Source: Actinomycetes bacterium
Lineage (GTDB): Bacteria; Actinomycetota; Acidimicrobiia; Acidimicrobiales; Palsa-688
Assembly: GCA_021819345.1 (NCBI GenBank)
Contig: JAKARG010000129.1
Span: forward strand, 1 to 8,143
Length of the DNA stretch: 8,143 nt
Reading direction: 5' to 3'
The position numbers and the translations under genes are program-made. The notes under the pieces are model-generated. The model saw only the letters and a list, made by a program, of their open reading frames with translations. It was not told the DNA's origin and did not search any database. This document shows, piece by piece, positions 1-4,587 of this stretch. Positions within the stretch are counted from its first letter, which is position 1. The number at the start of each line of letters is the position of its first letter.

Positions 1-145
1 CGGGGTGGCGCTGCGATGCTGCCTCGAAGGTCGGGGCGAACATCCGGCACGGCCCGCACCACGCGGCCCAGAAGTCGACCAGGACGATCCCCTCGGAGGC
101 GGTCAGCTGGTCGAAGCTCGTCTCGGTTGCTGCGACGGTTGCCAT
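1..145 (-). CDS. Thioredoxin, 5' part only (runs off left edge of window)
   Basis: The minus strand from the ATG at 145-143 encodes 48 residues, with the rest of the gene beyond position 1. The visible protein has the N-terminal half of the thioredoxin fold: a first helix (FDQL, residues 11-14), the strand IVLVDFWA (20-27) and the active site W29-C30-G31-P32-C33 followed by RMFAP. This is the classical redox motif that reduces disulfides or persulfides in the cytoplasm. No signal peptide or lipobox is visible, so it is a cytosolic thioredoxin and not a secreted or membrane-bound relative. AAGGAG at 158-153 sits 7 bases before the ATG and fixes the start. A palindrome typical of CsoR/CstR-family operators lies about 43 bases upstream, so I infer a metal- or sulfane-sulfur-responsive gene, perhaps first in an operon continuing left. 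Length and any C-terminal domain cannot be judged. Confidence 0.9.
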   Translation of the reverse strand, partial: MATVAATETSFDQLTASEGIVLVDFWAAWCGPCRMFAPTFEAASQRHP

Positions 146-152
146 TCGGAGG

Positions 153-158
153 CTCCTT
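153..158 (-). promoter_or_regulatory. Shine-Dalgarno of the thioredoxin gene
   Basis: The minus strand reads AAGGAG, with a 7-base spacer to the ATG at 145. It is the strongest ribosome site in the window and supports the thioredoxin start. Confidence 0.75.
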
Positions 159-187
159 GCTCTTTGGTCTCCCGGAGCAAAACGTTG

Positions 188-203
188 ATACCCCCATGGG
201 TAT
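188..203. promoter_or_regulatory. Putative CsoR/CstR-family operator upstream of thioredoxin
   Basis: The plus strand reads ATACCCCCATGGGTAT. It is a perfect 6-bp inverted repeat (ATACCC / GGGTAT) around 4 bases, in a locally less GC-rich stretch. A G/C tract flanked by TA-rich ends is the known operator pattern of the CsoR/RcnR/FrmR/CstR repressor family, which senses Cu(I), Ni, formaldehyde or per/polysulfides. It lies 43-58 bases upstream of the thioredoxin ATG, where bound repressor would block its promoter. No repressor gene of this family is in the window. Which member binds is inference. The downstream thioredoxin favours a sulfur (CstR-like) or copper sensor. Confidence 0.6.
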
Positions 204-270
204 TCCGGGAGGACACCGCCCGAGGGTGGCGGTCGCCCTCCTGGAGGGCCTGGCGGCAGGTGAGAGGACT

Positions 271-285
271 GCTCCGGCCCGGAGC
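271..285. terminator. Weak hairpin between histidine kinase and thioredoxin
   Basis: GCTCCG-GCC-CGGAGC is a perfect 6-bp stem with a 3-base loop, 57 bases beyond the kinase stop codon and upstream of the thioredoxin operator. It has no T tract on either strand. It may end the two-component transcript, as T-less GC hairpins are common in high-GC actinobacteria. A second small stem, GCCCTC-CTG-GAGGGC, lies at 235-249. Confidence 0.25.
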
Positions 286-341
286 CCAGGGGTAGCTGCG
301 GCACCGGCGACGATCCACTGAGGCGAGCGTCACCAGCGCCA

Positions 342-1874
342 CTACGAAGACCCTCTACGGGCGCCTGGCTCCTCTCGGGCTCCGGCCTGGTTGTCCACGG
401 CGGGACCAGTGCCGACGGCGACGGGCTCGACCGGGCCGGCCGGGCCGGCATGCCGGTCGACTGGCAGCCACAGGCAGAAAGCCGCTCCGTGCCCGGGCAG
501 GTTGGCCGCCACCAGCTCGCCCCCATGGGCTCGGGCGATGGCGCGGGCGATGGCCAGGCCGAGGCCGGACCCGCCTGAGCGACGGGACCGCGACGGGTCC
601 ACCCGCACGAAGCGGTCGAAGATCCGGGTCAGGTCTTCGGGAGGTATCCCCGGCCCTTCGTCGGAGACCTCGACACTGGCCCAGGGGCCCTGCGAGCCGA
701 TCCTCACCGTCGCAGTGGTTCCGGGTGGGGTGTGGCCCCGCACGTTGGAGAGCAGGTTGTCCACCACCTGTCTCACCCTGAGCCGGTCGCCGACCAGCTC
801 GACCGGCCCCGACGCGTGGACCTCCACCGCTCTGTCCGGGTCGACGGCCCGGCAGGCACTGACTGCCTCGGTGACCACGTCGACCAGCTCGAAGCCGGCG
901 AGGTCGAGGGGCCGTCCCTCGTCCAGGCGGGCGAGCAGCAGGAGCTCGTCGACGAGCGTGGACATCCTCGAGGTCTCGACCCCGATGCTCGCCGCCGCTC
1001 GTGCGGCGACCGCAGGGTCCTCGGCGAGGGCCCGGTCGAGCAGCTGGGAGTACGCGGAGACGGCGGCGAGAGGGGTGCGCAGCTCGTGGGAGGCGTCGCC
1101 CACGAAGCGCCGCAGGCGCGCTTCGGAGCGCCGCAGGTCGGCCTCGCTGGCCTCCCTCGCCGCCAGCGCGGCCTGGATCCGGTCGAGCATCGTGTTGAAG
1201 GCCGCGGCGACCCGACCCACCTCCGTCGGAGCGGCACCCCCCGGTGCGCGCTGAGCGATGTCGCCCGCCGCGATCAGCGCCGCGGTCCGGCCGATCTCGG
1301 CGAGCGGGCGCATGCTCCGGCGCACCAGCGCCCAGCCGATCACGAGCGCCGGCAGGAGGGCGAGCGCGCCGAGCCCCACCTCGACGGCGAGGAGGTGCCG
1401 GAGGGTGCGGTCGAGGTTGCCGAGGGGGAGGGCGACGAGCAGCTCGCGCCCGTCGGCGAGCCGGGTCGAGAGGAGCCTGAACCCCGACCCCCCCGGCACG
1501 CTGGCGGCGGCGTCGACGATGACCGGCCCCCCGGGGGGAGGGCCACTCGGCGCTGCAGAGGTGAGCCTGGGGGGGATGCGGCATCCGACTCGGTGCCCGC
1601 CGGCGTCCACGGCGGAGACGGTGAGCAGCGGCTGGCCGCTGCGGCTGCGGAGCTGGACGAAGGCACCAGGGGCTACGGCGCCGACCGTGGCCGCCGACGG
1701 AGCGGTCGGTCCGGTGAGGAGCGCGCCGAGCGCAGTCGCGTCGGCGTGCAGCGACTGCGACAGCTGGCCCATCAGGTAGGAGCGCAGCGCGACGTAGGTC
1801 AGCGCACCGGTGGCCGCCAAGGCGATCAGCACCACTGCCGCGACCGATGCCAGCAGGCGGGCCCGGAGGTTCAT
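342..1874 (-). CDS. Sensor histidine kinase (HAMP, HisKA, HATPase_c)
   Basis: This is a 510-residue membrane sensor kinase, a full-length class I kinase. In order it has TM1 at about 8-30, an extracytoplasmic sensor region at about 31-160 with no recognisable fold, TM2 at 161-184, HAMP at about 185-237, and HisKA with the H-box ASHELRTPLA (phospho-acceptor H263). The ATPase domain follows, with N-box (N373), G1 box DEGPGIP (405-411), F-box IFDRF (418-422) and G2 box GGSGLGL (434-440). A 40-residue Pro/Ala/Gly-rich tail ends the protein. All catalytic boxes are intact. The ATG at 1874 is chosen because it overlaps the regulator's TGA by ATGA and begins directly at the first membrane helix. There is no Shine-Dalgarno, which fits translational coupling. 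The frame stays open upstream to 2135, but that part lies inside the regulator gene. The signal sensed is unknown; I infer that it phosphorylates the regulator encoded immediately upstream. Confidence 0.95.
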   Translation of the reverse strand: MNLRARLLASVAAVVLIALAATGALTYVALRSYLMGQLSQSLHADATALGALLTGPTAPSAATVGAVAPGAFVQLRSRSGQPLLTVSAVDAGGHRVGCRIPPRLTSAAPSGPPPGGPVIVDAAASVPGGSGFRLLSTRLADGRELLVALPLGNLDRTLRHLLAVEVGLGALALLPALVIGWALVRRSMRPLAEIGRTAALIAAGDIAQRAPGGAAPTEVGRVAAAFNTMLDRIQAALAAREASEADLRRSEARLRRFVGDASHELRTPLAAVSAYSQLLDRALAEDPAVAARAAASIGVETSRMSTLVDELLLLARLDEGRPLDLAGFELVDVVTEAVSACRAVDPDRAVEVHASGPVELVGDRLRVRQVVDNLLSNVRGHTPPGTTATVRIGSQGPWASVEVSDEGPGIPPEDLTRIFDRFVRVDPSRSRRSGGSGLGLAIARAIARAHGGELVAANLPGHGAAFCLWLPVDRHAGPAGPVEPVAVGTGPAVDNQAGAREEPGARRGSS

Positions 1875-2674
1875 CCGGGCCCCGGGTCGACGTCGGGCTC
1901 TCGCATCACGTAGCCGACCATTCGGATCGTGTGGATGAGAGGCGGCCCCGGCTCCAGGCGCTTGCGGAGGTAGCTCACGTAGGTCTCGACCACGCTTCCG
2001 TCCCCGCCGAAGTCGTAGTGCCAGACGTGCTCGAGGATCTGGCTCTTGGACAGGACCCTTCGCGGGTTGCGCATGAACATCCGCAAGAGGGCGAACTGCG
2101 TAGCGCTCAGGGCGAGCGGTCGGTCGCCCCGCCACGCCTCGTGGCTGGCTTCGTCGAGCACGAGGTCGGCGAAGGTGAGCCTCGTGGCCGGGGTCGAGCC
2201 GGCGGGGTCCGTCCGTCGGAGGATCGCCCGAGCCCGAGCGACCACCTCGGACAGCGAGAACGGCTTCACCAGGTAGTCGTCTGCGCCGGCCGAGAGCCCG
2301 GCCACCCGGTCGCCGACCGCGTCACGGGCGGTGAGGAGGAGCACCGGTGTGCGCAGACCGTCGCGCCTCAGCCGCTCCACGACGCCGAGGCCGTCGAGGT
2401 CGGGGAGCATCACGTCGAGCACGATCAGGTCGGGGGACCACTCTGCGGCGGCGCGTAGCGCTGCTCGGCCGGTGGTCGCCTCGGAGACCTCGAAGCCTTC
2501 GTAGCGCATGGTGGTGGCGACCGCGTCGACGATGGAGGGCTCGTCGTCGACGACGAGGACCCGCTGGGGCGATTGGTCCGAGGGCACGGTGCCGATGGTG
2601 CGCTCGGTACCTGAGAGCCGGCTGTGAGCCGGCCCCGACGCTCCCGGGCTCGTGTCGCGTCCGCAGGGATTCAT
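1871..2674 (-). CDS. OmpR-family response regulator
   Basis: This DNA-binding regulator pairs with the kinase that follows it. In the 238-residue core counted from a GTG at 2587, the receiver domain has the acidic pair D14-D15, phospho-acceptor D58 in VLDVMLPD, T86 in LLLTARD and K108 in LVKPF. A winged-helix DNA-binding domain spans about 132-229, with the recognition-helix region VVETYVSYLRKRLE and the wing HTIRMVGYV. The start is uncertain. The ATG at 2674 has GGGAG 8 bases upstream and gives 267 residues, with a 29-residue low-complexity leader. The GTG at 2587 gives the usual family length but has no Shine-Dalgarno. An ATG at 2770 would add still more and has no good ribosome site. The end overlaps the kinase start by ATGA. 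It probably also controls the divergent secreted-protein gene at 2819. Confidence 0.93.
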   Translation of the reverse strand: MNPCGRDTSPGASGPAHSRLSGTERTIGTVPSDQSPQRVLVVDDEPSIVDAVATTMRYEGFEVSEATTGRAALRAAAEWSPDLIVLDVMLPDLDGLGVVERLRRDGLRTPVLLLTARDAVGDRVAGLSAGADDYLVKPFSLSEVVARARAILRRTDPAGSTPATRLTFADLVLDEASHEAWRGDRPLALSATQFALLRMFMRNPRRVLSKSQILEHVWHYDFGGDGSVVETYVSYLRKRLEPGPPLIHTIRMVGYVMREPDVDPGPG

Positions 2675-2734
2675 CCAGGAGGCTCCCAGGGGGTGCTCAG
2701 GGTCGGTGTCGAGAGTGCTCACCGGAGACGGGAT

Positions 2735-2754
2735 CCTCCGGGTCGGTCCGGAGG
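2735..2754. promoter_or_regulatory. Inverted repeat in the regulator / secreted-protein divergent region
   Basis: CCTCCGG-GTCGGT-CCGGAGG is a perfect 7-bp inverted repeat with a 6-base spacer. It lies between the proposed regulator start (2674) and the divergent small gene (2819). It could be an operator or an RNA hairpin in the regulator's 5' leader. OmpR-family proteins more often bind direct repeats, so a different binder or an mRNA role is possible. Confidence 0.35.
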
Positions 2755-2779
2755 CAAACGGCTCCAGCATCCGACAACC

Positions 2780-2796
2780 CCGATCGAACCGATCGG
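2780..2796. promoter_or_regulatory. Inverted repeat just upstream of the small secreted-protein gene
   Basis: CCGATCG-AAC-CGATCGG is a perfect 7-bp inverted repeat with a 3-base spacer. It ends 9 bases before the Shine-Dalgarno of the gene at 2819. Because CGATCG is itself palindromic, the site is also a 6-bp direct repeat with a 9-base period. The position suits an operator over the promoter or start site. No protein can be assigned to it. Confidence 0.35.
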
Positions 2797-2805
2797 ACTA
2801 CCACT

Positions 2806-2810
2806 AGGAG
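2806..2810 (+). promoter_or_regulatory. Shine-Dalgarno of the small secreted-protein gene
   Basis: AGGAG lies 8 bases before the ATG at 2819 (5 before an in-frame GTG at 2816). It supports a real plus-strand gene here and a start that places the signal peptide at the N-terminus. Confidence 0.65.
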
Positions 2811-2818
2811 CAGATGTG

Positions 2819-3064
2819 ATGCGGATCCCCAGTTCCATCGTCAAGGTTGCCGCCGGCGGCGCTCTCGCCGCCGGTCTGTTCGCCGGGGGCTACGGCCTCG
2901 CGTCGGCTGCTACCACCGTAGCGAGCACCGGTGCGACGACTGCAGCAGTCCAGCCTCAGGTGGTGAGGCTCCAGGCGACGAGCAAGACCCCGGCCACCAC
3001 CGGTCCCTGCGCCAAGGCGGCGAGCGGCTCGAGCGGCTCGACCTCGACGACCAGCTTCGGCTGA
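2819..3064 (+). CDS. Small secreted protein of unknown function
   Basis: This 81-residue protein is not recognised as a named family. It has a clear Sec signal peptide: a short charged start (MRIPSSIVK), a hydrophobic core rich in Ala/Gly/Leu at about 10-29, and a likely signal-peptidase site after ASA or ASAA (30-31). The mature part is only about 50 residues. It is rich in Thr, Ser and Ala, has one cysteine (C64), and ends in a Ser/Gly/Thr-rich tail. No membrane anchor, LPXTG motif or lipobox is seen. The start is set by AGGAG 8 bases upstream. The stop region contains a duplicated 11-mer, CGGCTGAGCCG, at 3058-3068 and 3071-3081. The gene is divergent from the two-component pair, so I infer it may be regulated by it or may feed back on its sensor. 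Confidence 0.7.
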   Translation: MRIPSSIVKVAAGGALAAGLFAGGYGLASAATTVASTGATTAAVQPQVVRLQATSKTPATTGPCAKAASGSSGSTSTTSFG

Positions 3065-3118
3065 GCCGTCCGGCTGAGCCGCCCCGGCGACCGCTCCCGA
3101 CCGCCCGATCTCGAGGCA

Positions 3119-3132
3119 CCCACCTCGGTGGG
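3119..3132. terminator. Hairpin after the small secreted-protein gene
   Basis: CCCACC-TC-GGTGGG lies 55 bases past the stop of the plus-strand gene. The usable form is a 5-bp stem with a 4-base loop. Flanking it, 3088-3107 (CGACCGCTCCCGACCGCCCG) is imperfectly complementary to the 15-bp repeats after 3144, so a longer imperfect stem around this hairpin is possible. No T tract follows. It is only a candidate terminator. Confidence 0.3.
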
Positions 3133-3266
3133 ACTGCGCCTCGCGGTCGGGCGGGCAGCGGTCGGGCGGCTCGCAGTCGGGCGGGCAGTGGTCGGTCCGG
3201 CAGCGGTCGGGCGGGCAGCGGTGGGACTGCGCCTCCCGGTCGAGCGGGCAGTGGTCGGGCGGGAAG
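3126..3266. repeat. 15-bp minisatellite with 93-bp higher-order period
   Basis: Units of the form CGGTCGGGCGGGCAG occur at 3144, 3159, 3174, 3189, 3204, 3237 and 3252. The first and fifth are identical and the others differ by one to a few bases. A divergent segment, CGGTGGGACTGCGCC plus three bases, precedes the units at 3126 and recurs at 3219. This gives a 93-bp super-repeat (18 + 5 x 15) whose second copy is incomplete. It fills the gap between the convergent secreted-protein and methyltransferase genes. The plus strand is open here (GTG at 3128 to 3343) and would encode repeating AVGRA-like pentapeptides, but there is no ribosome site and no domain, so I treat it as non-coding. Confidence 0.8.
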
Positions 3267-3303
3267 CGGTCTCTGCGCGCCGGCTCGGCTCCGCGGTAGT
3301 CCT

Positions 3304-3326
3304 GCGCCGAGCGGGCCGATCGGCGC
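3304..3326. terminator. Hairpin at the 3' end of the methyltransferase gene
   Basis: GCGCCGA, a 9-base loop and TCGGCGC form a perfect 7-bp stem. It starts 7 bases after the methyltransferase stop codon (3334-3336, minus strand). On the minus strand no T run follows. On the plus strand CTACTTTT follows after about 8 bases, so it may act in both directions between the convergent genes. A perfect palindrome, GCCGATCGGC (3315-3324), lies within it as an alternative fold. Confidence 0.45.
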
Positions 3327-3333
3327 CCCACGC

Positions 3334-4143
3334 CTACTTTTGAGCCGGAGAGCCGGGCTTCACCCAGACCGAGACGTGCGAGCGGCTCTCGGCGCCGAAG
3401 GGGGAGCGCTGCCAGTCGGACCAGCGGTCCTCCAGGTCCAAGCCGGCCAGCCGGGCCATCAGGTCCAGCTCCGAGGGCCATACGTAGCGGAAGGGGGTCG
3501 CCGACTCGCGCAACCCGGCGGACCCGGCGACGAAGTGGTGGGAGACTGCGAGCTGGCCGACCAGGTCCACGTAGCGGTCGTAGCCGACATATCCCGGTGC
3601 GTGGGCGAACACCCTGGCGTCCTCGCCCGGAGGCAGCCGGCGCAGGTCGGGCACGCCGACCTCGACCACGAAGCGTCCCCCTGGCTCCAGGTGGGCTGCG
3701 GCGTTGGCGAAGCACGCCACCTGCTCGTCCTGGCCGGTCAGGTTCCCGATCGTGTTGAACACCAGGTAGACGAGGGCGAAGCGTCCCGGCGCCCGGGTGG
3801 TCGTCATGTCCCCGAGCGTCACCGCGATCCTCTCGCCGCCGGGCTTGGCGACCAGGCGCTCGACCATCGCCGCCGACAGGTCGATCCCCGAGACGGGGAT
3901 CCCCCGGGCCGCCAGCGGTATCGCCAGCCGACCGGTGCCGATCGCCAGCTCGAGGGCTTCCCCACCCCCGGCCAAGCCGGCCAGCAGCTCCACCGCCGGG
4001 CCGACGACCTCCGGAGCGAACATGTCCTCGTGGTCGGCGTCGTAGACCGCCGCGACCTCCTCGCCGAAGTGGTCCTCGGACACCCCGACATCCTGGCGCG
4101 TTCCGAGGGCGGGATCGGCTCGGCCCGGAGCCGGCACCTTCAT
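3334..4143 (-). CDS. Class I SAM-dependent methyltransferase
   Basis: This 269-residue protein has a Rossmann-fold methyltransferase core and no membrane segments. SAM-binding motif I is ALELAIGTGRLAIPLA (63-78, with G69-T70-G71). Motif II is VSGIDLS (84-90, acidic D88). The motif III region is TLGDM (109-113, D112). It continues with YLVFNTIGNL (126-135), EPGGRFVVEV (153-162) and a C-terminal SHVSVWVKP (255-263). It resembles a widespread actinobacterial methyltransferase family of unknown substrate, so the substrate is not assigned. The ATG at 4143 overlaps the stop of the MoaD-like gene by ATGA, arguing for coupled translation. A GTG at 4083, with AGGA 7 bases upstream, would give 249 residues starting VSEDHFGEEVAAVYD, closer to where I expect this family to begin. 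A hairpin follows the stop codon. Confidence 0.9.
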   Translation of the reverse strand: MKVPAPGRADPALGTRQDVGVSEDHFGEEVAAVYDADHEDMFAPEVVGPAVELLAGLAGGGEALELAIGTGRLAIPLAARGIPVSGIDLSAAMVERLVAKPGGERIAVTLGDMTTTRAPGRFALVYLVFNTIGNLTGQDEQVACFANAAAHLEPGGRFVVEVGVPDLRRLPPGEDARVFAHAPGYVGYDRYVDLVGQLAVSHHFVAGSAGLRESATPFRYVWPSELDLMARLAGLDLEDRWSDWQRSPFGAESRSHVSVWVKPGSPAQK

Positions 4144-4436
4144 CCCCCGGCGATCGCCCCGAGGACCACGAACGGCTCGGTGCCGCCGAGGACCGCCTCT
4201 GGCAGAGTTGTATCGGGCGGGTCGTGGGAGAGGTCCCGCTCGCAGGCGAAGTAGCGCACGAAGGCTCGGCGCTGGCCGCTGCGGGCGTCGCGGATCGCAC
4301 CGACGAGCACCGGGTGGGCGGCTTCCAGGGCGTCGAGCAGCTGACAGACGCTCGGCGTGCCGGCCAGCTCGAGGTGGACCTCACGGTCGCAGCGAGCGAG
4401 GGTGGACAGCTGCGAGGGAAGCACGACACGGATCAC
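4140..4436 (-). CDS. MoaD/ThiS-like ubiquitin-fold protein ending in Gly-Gly
   Basis: This 98-residue protein starts at a GTG. It opens with a beta strand (IRVVLPSQL), then a strand HLELAG and a helix SVCQLLDALEAAHPVL (29-44) as in MoaD/ThiS sulfur carriers. It ends FVVLGAIAGG with terminal G97-G98. In MoaD and ThiS that Gly-Gly is adenylated by an E1-like enzyme and converted to a thiocarboxylate. The segment RYFACERDLSHDPPDTTLPE (61-80) departs from canonical MoaD and marks a distinct subfamily. No moaE, thiF/moeB, thiG or other sulfur-acceptor gene is nearby, so a role in molybdopterin or thiamine synthesis is not supported. The GTG lacks a Shine-Dalgarno, but its first bases overlap the TGA of a possible leader peptide (GTGA). 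The stop overlaps the methyltransferase ATG (ATGA). It is one of three linked genes with the beta-propeller and methyltransferase. Confidence 0.82.
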   Translation of the reverse strand: MIRVVLPSQLSTLARCDREVHLELAGTPSVCQLLDALEAAHPVLVGAIRDARSGQRRAFVRYFACERDLSHDPPDTTLPEAVLGGTEPFVVLGAIAGG

Positions 4437-4507
4437 CTCGGTGCCGACCCGGCGCCGGCCCCCCGCAGCACGCCGGCCCCCCGCAGCACGCCGGCCGCTC
4501 CCCGCAT
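4433..4507 (-). CDS. Possible 24-residue leader peptide translated from the 18-bp array
   Basis: Within the minisatellite one repeat unit carries CATCT instead of CACCT, which creates an ATG at 4507 on the minus strand. GGGGAG (4521-4516) lies 8 bases upstream. The frame reads MRGAAGVLRGAGVLRGAGAG plus SAPR and stops at TGA 4435-4433, overlapping the MoaD-like GTG start as GTGA. The MoaD-like gene has no ribosome site of its own, so reinitiation after this peptide is a plausible way to translate it. The peptide has no recognisable function. All of this comes from sequence geometry. Chance is a serious alternative in such GC-rich repetitive DNA. Confidence 0.25.
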   Translation of the reverse strand: MRGAAGVLRGAGVLRGAGAGSAPR

Positions 4508-4579
4508 CTCGGCCGCTCCCCGCACCTCGGCCGCGCCCCGCACCTCGGCCGTTCGCAGCACCTCGGCCGCTCGCAGCAC
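4456..4579. repeat. 18-bp minisatellite between propeller and MoaD-like genes
   Basis: Seven head-to-tail units of about 18 bp start with CGGCC at 4456, 4474, 4492, 4510, 4528, 4546 and 4564. The last is 16 bp and a further partial copy begins at 4580. Units 1 and 2 are identical (CGGCCCCCCGCAGCACGC). Units 3-5 are variants of CGGCCGCTCCCCGCACCT. Units 6-7 are CGGCCGTTCGCAGCACCT-like. The gradient of variants suggests successive duplications. The array fills nearly the whole 151-bp gap between the two genes. Because 18 is divisible by 3, all frames stay open through it. On the minus strand, GGGGAG-N8-(A/G)TG recurs in the units, resembling repeated ribosome sites. Confidence 0.85.
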
Positions 4580-4587
4580 CGGCCGCG

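Noticed and set aside
1875..2135. N-terminal extension of the histidine kinase up to 2135
   Set aside because: The extra 87 residues lie inside the response regulator gene and are Arg/Pro-rich. The ATG at 1874 starts directly before TM1 with an ATGA overlap.
148..2686. Shared palindromic 9-mer GGAGCCTCC before both the thioredoxin ATG (148-156) and the regulator ATG (2678-2686)
   Set aside because: Although it covers both Shine-Dalgarno sites, the stem would have a one-base loop and cannot fold on its own. Coincidence is likely for GC-rich ribosome sites.
3128..3343. 71-codon plus-strand frame with AVGRA-like pentapeptide repeats
   Set aside because: It is produced by the 15-bp array, which keeps all frames open. 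It has no Shine-Dalgarno, does not match the A(D/N)LXX pentapeptide-repeat pattern, and overlaps the methyltransferase end.
2347..4254. Long plus-strand open frame (635 codons) across the regulator, secreted-protein and methyltransferase region
   Set aside because: It is antisense to two well-supported genes, is Arg/Gly/Pro-rich, has no domain, and crosses intergenic minisatellite sequence. It is a GC-rich shadow frame.
2804..4429. Long minus-strand open frame (541 codons) overlapping the methyltransferase, with Cys/Pro/Asp-rich repeats
   Set aside because: It is a shifted frame of the methyltransferase and the 15-bp array. The apparent repeats are just the minisatellite translated, and no domain is visible.
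4140..4436. Calling the Gly-Gly protein MoaD proper (molybdopterin synthase small subunit)
   Set aside because: There is no moaE or other molybdopterin gene nearby, and the sequence around residues 61-80 differs from canonical MoaD. Only the fold family is supported.
3126..4579. Repeat arrays considered as CRISPR
   Set aside because: Units are 15 and 18 bp, head to tail without unique spacers, and no cas gene is nearby. These are minisatellites.
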